Source: Histoplasma ohiense (Eukaryota > Ascomycota > Eurotiomycetes > Onygenales > Ajellomycetaceae). From it: a DNA stretch of 64,000 bases. Positions 57,911 to 64,000 of this stretch are shown piece after piece. The stretch lies in contig JAEVHH010000005.1 in assembly GCA_017607445.1 (NCBI GenBank), positions 1,307,001 through 1,371,000 on the forward strand, in the 5' to 3' direction. The notes below the pieces were generated by a model. The model had not been told where the DNA came from, made no database searches, and saw only the letters and a list, made by a program, of their open reading frames with translations. Numbering within the stretch: position 1 is the first letter of the stretch; each line of letters begins with the position of its first letter. Both the position numbers and the translations under genes were made by a program.

Positions 57911-60900
57911 TCATTGTTGTCTTCTTTGTTTTTGTTTACTGACTGACTTCTGATAGATTTTATTAAACTGTTTCAAGTACTTCTGACTGTTCATCAAATT
58001 TTCCTCAGATTCTCAAAAATTGTCTGTGTCTGTACAATCTTTTCATTTAACAAGATACTGTGTTTGATTACAATACTGATATTTGTCTAATATAGCTTCA
58101 ACTTCTCATTTCTCTTGTGTGTCTATAATTATCAGTTCTGCTTGCAGGATTTGTCTGTCATGCATATGATATGATTTGAGAAGGGAAATATGAAATACAG
58201 AATGAATTTCTTTATATTGCAGTGTGAGTTTCAGTTTGTACATCTGCATACCACAGATATCAATTATTTGAAAGAGATTCAAAAATCAATGATCTAGTTT
58301 GAATGAGAGTTGCAAGATGGATATGTTTTTTGCATGCAGCATTACTCAGTTCTCTATCTTAAAGCTTTTTGATATATGACACTGATTGTAATACTTTTTC
58401 TCAGCTGCTTTGACAGCTTTCAGACATTCTTGAATCCTGTTCTTCATTTACTTCATTCATTCTACTTGTTTCATTGCTGATTTTGATGTATCTGTGCTTG
58501 AAGATTTCATGTCTATGTGAAGTTCAGTTGATCAGCTGATCATTGCTTCAGATGATGTCATTTTTATCAATGTGTGGAAGATATTGTTATATGCTCATTG
58601 CATCGGAGGAATCCATTCTATTCAATTATTTTGCTGATAGCTGCAATATGTGTGAAGATAATATTCAATCATCTGGTTCAATCATTCTGTCTGGCCATCA
58701 GTTTGCAGGTGGAATGCCGTCGATAATTTTTGTTGGATATGAAGCAGATAATATAATGTTGATCAAAACTTGCTATTTATTAATGAATCTTGATTGCTAA
58801 TAATGTTTGCAGATAGATCAAAGTTCTTTGTAATTCTTCATATAATGATATCTGCAAGTTCTTCTGCATCTAGCTCTGAAGATGTGGGCACAATTATGAC
58901 TCATTTAATGAATAAATCAATAAATATGACAATAGCATTATAGATTTGACTTCTCTTTTTATTATCTGACAGATCTTCAATAAAGTTCATGCTAATTGTA
59001 TGCCATTTCTTATCTGGCACTGAATGTGGTTGTAGCAACTCATACAGCTTGTATCACAGTATTTTGACATGTTGACAAACATTGCAAGTTCTCACATATT
59101 CTGTAATCTCATCACTCATATCATGTCACAAGTACTTGTATTTGATTGCTTCAATGATTTTGTCACATTCAAAATGGTCATCTTGAGAATTATCATGATT
59201 CATTTTCATTATTTCATGTCTTACAGTCTTGTTTTGTAATATGTAGACTTTATCATCTTTTCTGAGCAGATCATCTTTATCTACTACTCAGATTGAATGA
59301 TTATCTATACTAGTATCACTCATCTCTAGTCTTCTATGAAGTTCAGATGTGTCAGTGTCTCTATTCTAAATCTGCAGTAAGAGTTCAATGATAGATTCAA
59401 CTATCTCTTTACAATAGACTGTCTCAGACTCAAATATCTTGACAGTTAGAATTCATAATATCAGAGTCTCTAGATTTAACTTTATAACATCTGTGATCTC
59501 ATTCTCATTCACAGATGCATTCTTTATTCTGCAGAGATTATTATCATTGATAATTACAGATCTCTTTGCTCAACAATTTTCATTAACTTACAGATCTTTT
59601 CACATCATCTTGATACATTGATCTAACTTTGTATTTTCTTTTATCTTTAGTGATTTAAAGATTCTCTTACACAGCTTCTCTTGCAGAGTAGAGAGTTTTG
59701 TCAAGAAAACTGTGTGTTTTACAAAATCTGAATGATGATTTGATGCATCTGCAGAATTATTTTTCTCAGAATAGTGCTCTATTTCAAAATTGAACACTGA
59801 GAGCATTTTCATTCAATGAATCTGATATTCATTTAGCTGCTTTGTTGTCATGAAGTGCTGAAGATTGACATGATCAGATAAAACAGTTATTGAATGCCTG
59901 CTATTATGTAAGTAGTAGTGTCATTGTCTGAAAGCTTCTACAATCAGTAACATTTCTAAATCATATATTTGATAATGTCTTTCTGTTTCTGTGAGCTTTC
60001 TAGATCAAAATGTGATTGAGTGTCAGTGATCATCATCTATTAATTGTGATATTACTGTGGTGATTGCAATATCAGATTCATCTATTTCTATACAGAGCTT
60101 TCACTGTGGATCAAAGTGAATCAACAATGATGCTTTTGTAAAGCATTCTTTTAACTGCAAAATTGCATGCTTGCAGTTTTTGTCTAACTGAACAGATGTA
60201 TTATTCTTCTCTCTTTTTGTTTTGTAATCTTTTAACAATTCAGTCAGAGATGCTGTTATTATTGAGAACTTGTATATGAATCAATGATAGAAATTGATGA
60301 ATTCTAGAAATATTTGCAATTTGTTTATAGTTTGTGATTCTGATCAATCTAGAATTGTGTTGACACAGTGTTTCTTGACAGTAATGCTCTGTGTGATAAT
60401 CACAAAACCCAAAAATCCAATTTCTGTTGTGTGGAATGTACACTTACTAAGTTTGATATATAGTTTTCATTGTCTTAACTGTTTCAGCACATTCTTAACA
60501 TGGACAACATGTTCATCAAGTGTATTTGAATAGATTATGATATTGTCAAGATAAGTCATGCAATATACATCTAAAAGATCACTGAGAGCTTTGTTGATAT
60601 AAGATTGAAAGATTGCAGAAGCATTGATTAGTTCAAAAGATAAGACTAGATATTCAAAGTGTTCATATTGTGTTCAAAATGCTGTTTTTCATTCATTCTC
60701 TGCTTGTATGTGAATTCTATGATACACATCTCTAAGATTCAGCTGTGTATATATTTTGGCATCTGCTAATCTATCAAGTATTTCACTTATCAAGAGCAGT
60801 GGATATCAATTCTTGACTGTTATTTCATTCAATCCTTGATAATCCATGCAAAGATGCAGAGTTTCATTTTTCTTGAGCATGAATAATACTGACACATCTG

Positions 60901-61714
60901 CTGAGCTCTTGAATGGACATATTCAATTCTTCTCTAATGTTTTTTCAATATATTCTCAGAGAACAGAGAGTTCTTGAGGTGATAAGTTATATATTGATTG
61001 ATATGAAGGTTTCTTGCCAGGTTTGAGATCTATGGCATGATTGTGAGATGTATGTTCCATATCAGATATGTTTTCTTGAAATACATCAAGATAATTTTTA
61101 TAATCATCTGAAATATTTGACTCAGTTGCTGCACTCACAGCTTGTAATGATAAAGCAGTGAATATAATATTATCATCATCAATTAGTGTTGTGAATTCTT
61201 TAGCAGTATTCAGATGTATGTGATTAATATTTGATGCTTTTCTATAGATTCAGCATCTTCACACTCAGTTGATATCAGAGTTCACAGCTTTCAACCACAG
61301 CATGCTCAAAATTACATCATATCCACTAATATCAGCTTCTTTGAAATGGTGGAATTCTTCTCAGAGAACATGTTTGTCATCAATAATCTTCATTGCAGCT
61401 CTTCATTGTTTATATGATTTAATCTTATGATTATCAACTGCTTCCACTACTTTTGATTTATCTTCTGTCTTTGAGAAATATTTTGATGCTCAGATGTGGG
61501 ACACAAAGTTTGCATCTGCATCAGAATCCACTAGTGTTCACACCATCAATCATTCTGCTTCTGTCAGTATTCATGTATTCATCATCAATAATTGTTTATC
61601 TTATAGCTTAGTTGTTTATATTCTCAATGCAGCAGCTGTTTCTACAATTGAGATTACTGATTTTTTGCTTATCAAACTTGGTTGTACTTTTCAGAGTGTA
61701 ATATTCAACAATCA
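57911..61714 (-). pseudogene. A3 pol
   Basis: Complete but degenerate minus-strand pol: chromodomain about 57970-58110, integrase about 58400-59250, RNase H about 59600-60100, RT about 60380-61000 with A/T-Y-L-D-N near 60535-60560, protease near 61495-61535 (D-S-D-A-D). A 60-codon open piece lies at 60956-61138. Many TGA codons and a few TAA/TAG, so more decayed than A2. Confidence 0.8.
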
Positions 61715-62615
61715 TTTGCAATATAACTCTTCTTATAGCAGTGAGAACACTTCTTCATTCAGTTATATTTATCTTTCTTGATTTGTTCAGTTGAATTCAT
61801 TTGTTTCTCTTGTTTTCTCTTGTTTCAACAGTTGCTAGATTTATCAGAATGATGCTGATTCTCTATGAATATTGCAGATCTTTCTTTGCAAACAGCATGC
61901 TGTTGCTCTGACATATTTTTCTTGAGAGTCTGTAGAGTTTGAAGCAACTCTTTGTAGTTCTGAGGCTTTTGATTTCAATGATTGAGTTCAGTGTGTAATA
62001 TCTTCAACATTTTACTACACAAATTATCCATTCTTTGTTCTTTGCTATATGAAGATAAGTAGTATTCCCAGTCTTCAAGATATTTAGAGAAATTGTATAT
62101 CAATTGTCATTCTTATTGCTTTGTGTTTTGAAATTTTTGACTTGTCAATCAGTGCTGATTCTGTGGATTGTTAATTTGCATTTCTAGATGTGATAATATA
62201 TCATCAAAAGTCAACAGTGTTGCTCCTTCATGTCTTTTATATGATGATACAAAATTCAATCATTTCTGCTTAACATGGGTGTCAAGATAGAGTTTAGCAT
62301 CATTTATCTTGTGTTCTTTCTTTTGATAATACTGATGATGATGTGTAAAGAGAGTCAATATGTGATCTTTATAGTTCTTGAATTCTAACATATTTTTTCC
62401 TCAATAATAGTTCTTAATCTTCAATCTCAGTGGTGTTTCATTATCATCATCTGTATTGTTCACAGATTGATTTTGCAGTGGTTCTGTGATGATATTCTGA
62501 GTTAATTGAGGCTCAATGAGAGTATCTTCATGAATCTGCACTTCCAACTCATTGAGCTGCTGTTGTGCATGCAGAATAGCTAATTGCTGCTCTTAGACTG
62601 GCTGTGTGACCATGC

Positions 62616-62649
62616 ATGGAACTGGGACTAAATATTTCTCCAGTTCCAT
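62616..62649. repeat. Hairpin near the left end of the hAT-like element
   Basis: A perfect 10-bp inverted repeat ATGGAACTGG / CCAGTTCCAT around a 14-base loop. A second hairpin (tcccatttt / aaaatggga) lies at 62775-62795. Confidence 0.75.
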
Positions 62650-62919
62650 TATCAAATTTCTTAGTCCTGGTCCCATATAGTGTTTATTAAATTAGTCACT
62701 TTACACTGTTTATATTATAAATCTAGTCTCAGGTCATGTTCTTCTTATAAATTACTGATTCTGGTCTCATTTGATCCCATTTTGTTAAAATGGGACCAAA
62801 TGGGACCATGATTTACCCTATATAGATGATATAATGCTATGAGTGTTACCAAAAATCATTATCTATCAAAAGAAGTTTAGTGTGTTTATGCTCTAGTTCT
62901 ATTTTGAACTAGTAATGAT

Positions 62920-63412
62920 AGTGATAGATAGATTCGCCGCAGTAGATAGATTGGCAGCGATAGATTAGCAGTGATAGATTGACAGTGATGGCTTAGCAGT
63001 GAGGGATAGCTTAGCAGTGAGGGATAGATTGACAGTGGTGATAGATTAGCAGTGATAGATAGATTAGCAGCAATAGATAGATTGACAGCAGCAATAGATT
63101 AGCAGCAATAGATAGATTGACAGTGGTAGATAAATTGACAGTGATAGATAGATTGACAGCGATAGATAGATTGGCAGTGATAGCTTAGCAGCAAGGGATA
63201 GCTTGCAGCAATAGAGAGGTTGACAGCGATAGCTTAGCAGTGAGGGATAGCTTGCAGCAATAGAGAGGTTGACAGTGATAGCTTAGCAGTGAGGGATAGC
63301 TTGCAGCAATAGATAGATTGACAGCGGTGATAGCTTAGCAGTGAGAGATAGCTTAGCAGCAAGAGATAGCTTGCAGCAATAGATAGATTGGCAGCACTAG
63401 ATAGGGGTGATA
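62920..63412. repeat. Minisatellite inside the hAT-like element
   Basis: About 490 bp of short degenerate units (GATAGATTGACAGTGATAG, GATAGCTTAGCAGTGAGG). In the right half a higher-order unit of exactly 49 bp is seen at 63214-63262 and 63263-63311. A few CpGs are kept (ttcgccgcag, cagcgat). Confidence 0.85.
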
Positions 63413-63911
63413 TCTCCACCAATCATATCATCAGATTGATATCTAAGATATGTATTATATAATCATCAGAACAGGATCAAATCTCAGTCAAAATCATAGT
63501 CAGTCCCAGGTCATGTTCTTATTTTTGATAGTCAGTCACTTTACATGAAATATCAAGATTTATTAGTCCCATTTCACTCATGTTCTAATAATTCTAGTCA
63601 CTTTACACTCCCATTCTGATCCTGGTCCCACTGAAAATCACGCCAAGAAATGGACTGGGACCAAACCAAACAAATCAAACATGAAATTCATGATCCCACC
63701 GGCCAGCCTAGCTGCTCTTGTTCATGAATTTGATCATTCAACTGTTGCAAACATGCATTGTGATCATCGGAGGCAGTAGAGGATTCAGATTGATTTTCAA
63801 GAAATCTTGCACATATTGAGATCATCTTGTGTGTTTTAACTAATGTTGCATGCTTTATTGTAGATGTGTGTAACAACAGACCACTCAAATAAAGTTTAGA
63901 GTGATTAGAAT

Positions 63912-64000
63912 TGTAAAAGATGATTGTAGATATAATTATGAAAGTAGTGTGAAGTATGCATGTAGAATGTTAAGAAGGTAGCAATCTCTATTATTCAAAG
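63912..64000 (-). repeat. A3 5' LTR, partial
   Basis: The first 89 bases (plus-strand order) of the reverse-complement A LTR, TGTAAAAGATG..., cut by the window end. The preceding GTGATTAGAAT is the complement of the leader start ATTCTAATCAC. Confidence 0.88.

Larger units (their letters stand above)
62594..63710. mobile_element. hAT-like non-autonomous DNA transposon (1.1 kb)
   Basis: Bounded by a perfect 8-bp duplication GCTGCTCT (62586-62593 and 63711-63718). Its ends are inverted repeats: left TAGACTGGCTGTGTG, right complement TAGGCTGGCCGGTGG, differing mainly at CpG-type sites. An 8-bp duplication with TAG-type ends fits the hAT superfamily. No transposase frame is present. Subterminal copies of tggtccca/tgggacca and of agtcactttaca occur in both arms, as expected for transposase-binding repeats. 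The centre is a minisatellite. The removed target restores A gag. Confidence 0.85.
61672..63825 (-). pseudogene. A3 gag, split by the hAT-like element
   Basis: Minus-strand gag from ATG 63823-63825 to TGA 61672-61674, interrupted by 62594-63718. N-terminal coiled coil on the right; capsid-like region about 62050-62400. In the zinc knuckle region (about 61710-61752) the last residues after the knuckle read K-Y-N-Q where A1 has K-C-N-Q. Several stops. Confidence 0.75.
49706..64000 (-). mobile_element. A3: family A chromovirus, minus strand, runs off the window
   Basis: 3' LTR on the left (49706-49976), antisense genes, pol, gag, and the beginning of the 5' LTR at 63912. It is interrupted by C4 (50660-56881) in the antisense gene and by the hAT-like element (62594-63710) in gag. 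The left target copy is CTTGC; the right one is outside the window. Confidence 0.94.

Noticed and set aside
61494..61781. 95-codon plus-strand frame
   Set aside because: It is antisense to the A3 protease/gag junction; the opposite strand has the recognisable protease and gag sequence.
63234..63422. Minus-strand frame of 62 codons in the right part of the hAT-like element
   Set aside because: It is a reading of the minisatellite units; the Leu/Ser-rich product follows from the repeat and has no domain.

Overview
This 64-kb window looks like transposon-only heterochromatin from a filamentous fungus, most likely an ascomycete. I base that on three points: Ty3/gypsy chromoviruses with C-terminal chromodomains, short introns of 47-57 nt (GTAAGT...TAG), and almost no CpG. 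I see no host housekeeping gene and no tRNA or rRNA gene. The species cannot be named from the sequence.

Almost every base can be assigned to a nested set of LTR retrotransposons, read from LTR boundaries, 5-bp target-site duplications (TSDs) and continuity of reading frames. There are four families, named A to D here. A has 271-bp LTRs and a separate gag and pol. B has 271-bp LTRs and gag/pol with a -1 slippery site. C has LTRs of 534 or 597 bp and gag/pol with a GGGAAAA slippery site. D has 382-bp LTRs and a single fused gag-pol frame. The base element is a minus-strand C copy (C5), cut into the pieces 4343-5832, 11929-12255, 34002-34488 and 47714-49705. Its own LTR received B2 (2202-4342), which in turn received C0 (1-2201). 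Its interior received C1 (5833-11928), D (12256-34001), A2 (34489-47713) and A3 (49706 to past the window end). D contains A1 (15105-29700), and A1 contains B1 (19830-27269). A2 contains C3 (35577-41652). A3 contains C4 (50660-56881) and a 1.1-kb hAT-like non-autonomous DNA transposon (62594-63710).

The coding frames are largely free of indels but full of in-frame TGA codons. At the same site different copies carry TG or CA. This is the mirror signature of deaminated CpG, so copies died mainly by C-to-T decay of methylated CpG, with a smaller CpA- or CpC-type (RIP-like) component.

The most interesting signal is outside gag and pol. Families A, B and D each carry an extra gene on the opposite strand between the end of pol and the 3' LTR. 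All three encode a putative zinc-binding module with the spacing C-x2-C-x(9-11)-C-x(8-9)-C-x2-C-x6-C. In all of them a GTAAGT/GTGAGT splice donor falls exactly two codons after the last cysteine. Family A carries the module twice, each followed by an intron at the same place. The D copy is nearly intact (249 codons, one stop) and retains CpGs. Family C lacks the gene. Family A also has a second small antisense frame with predicted membrane segments.
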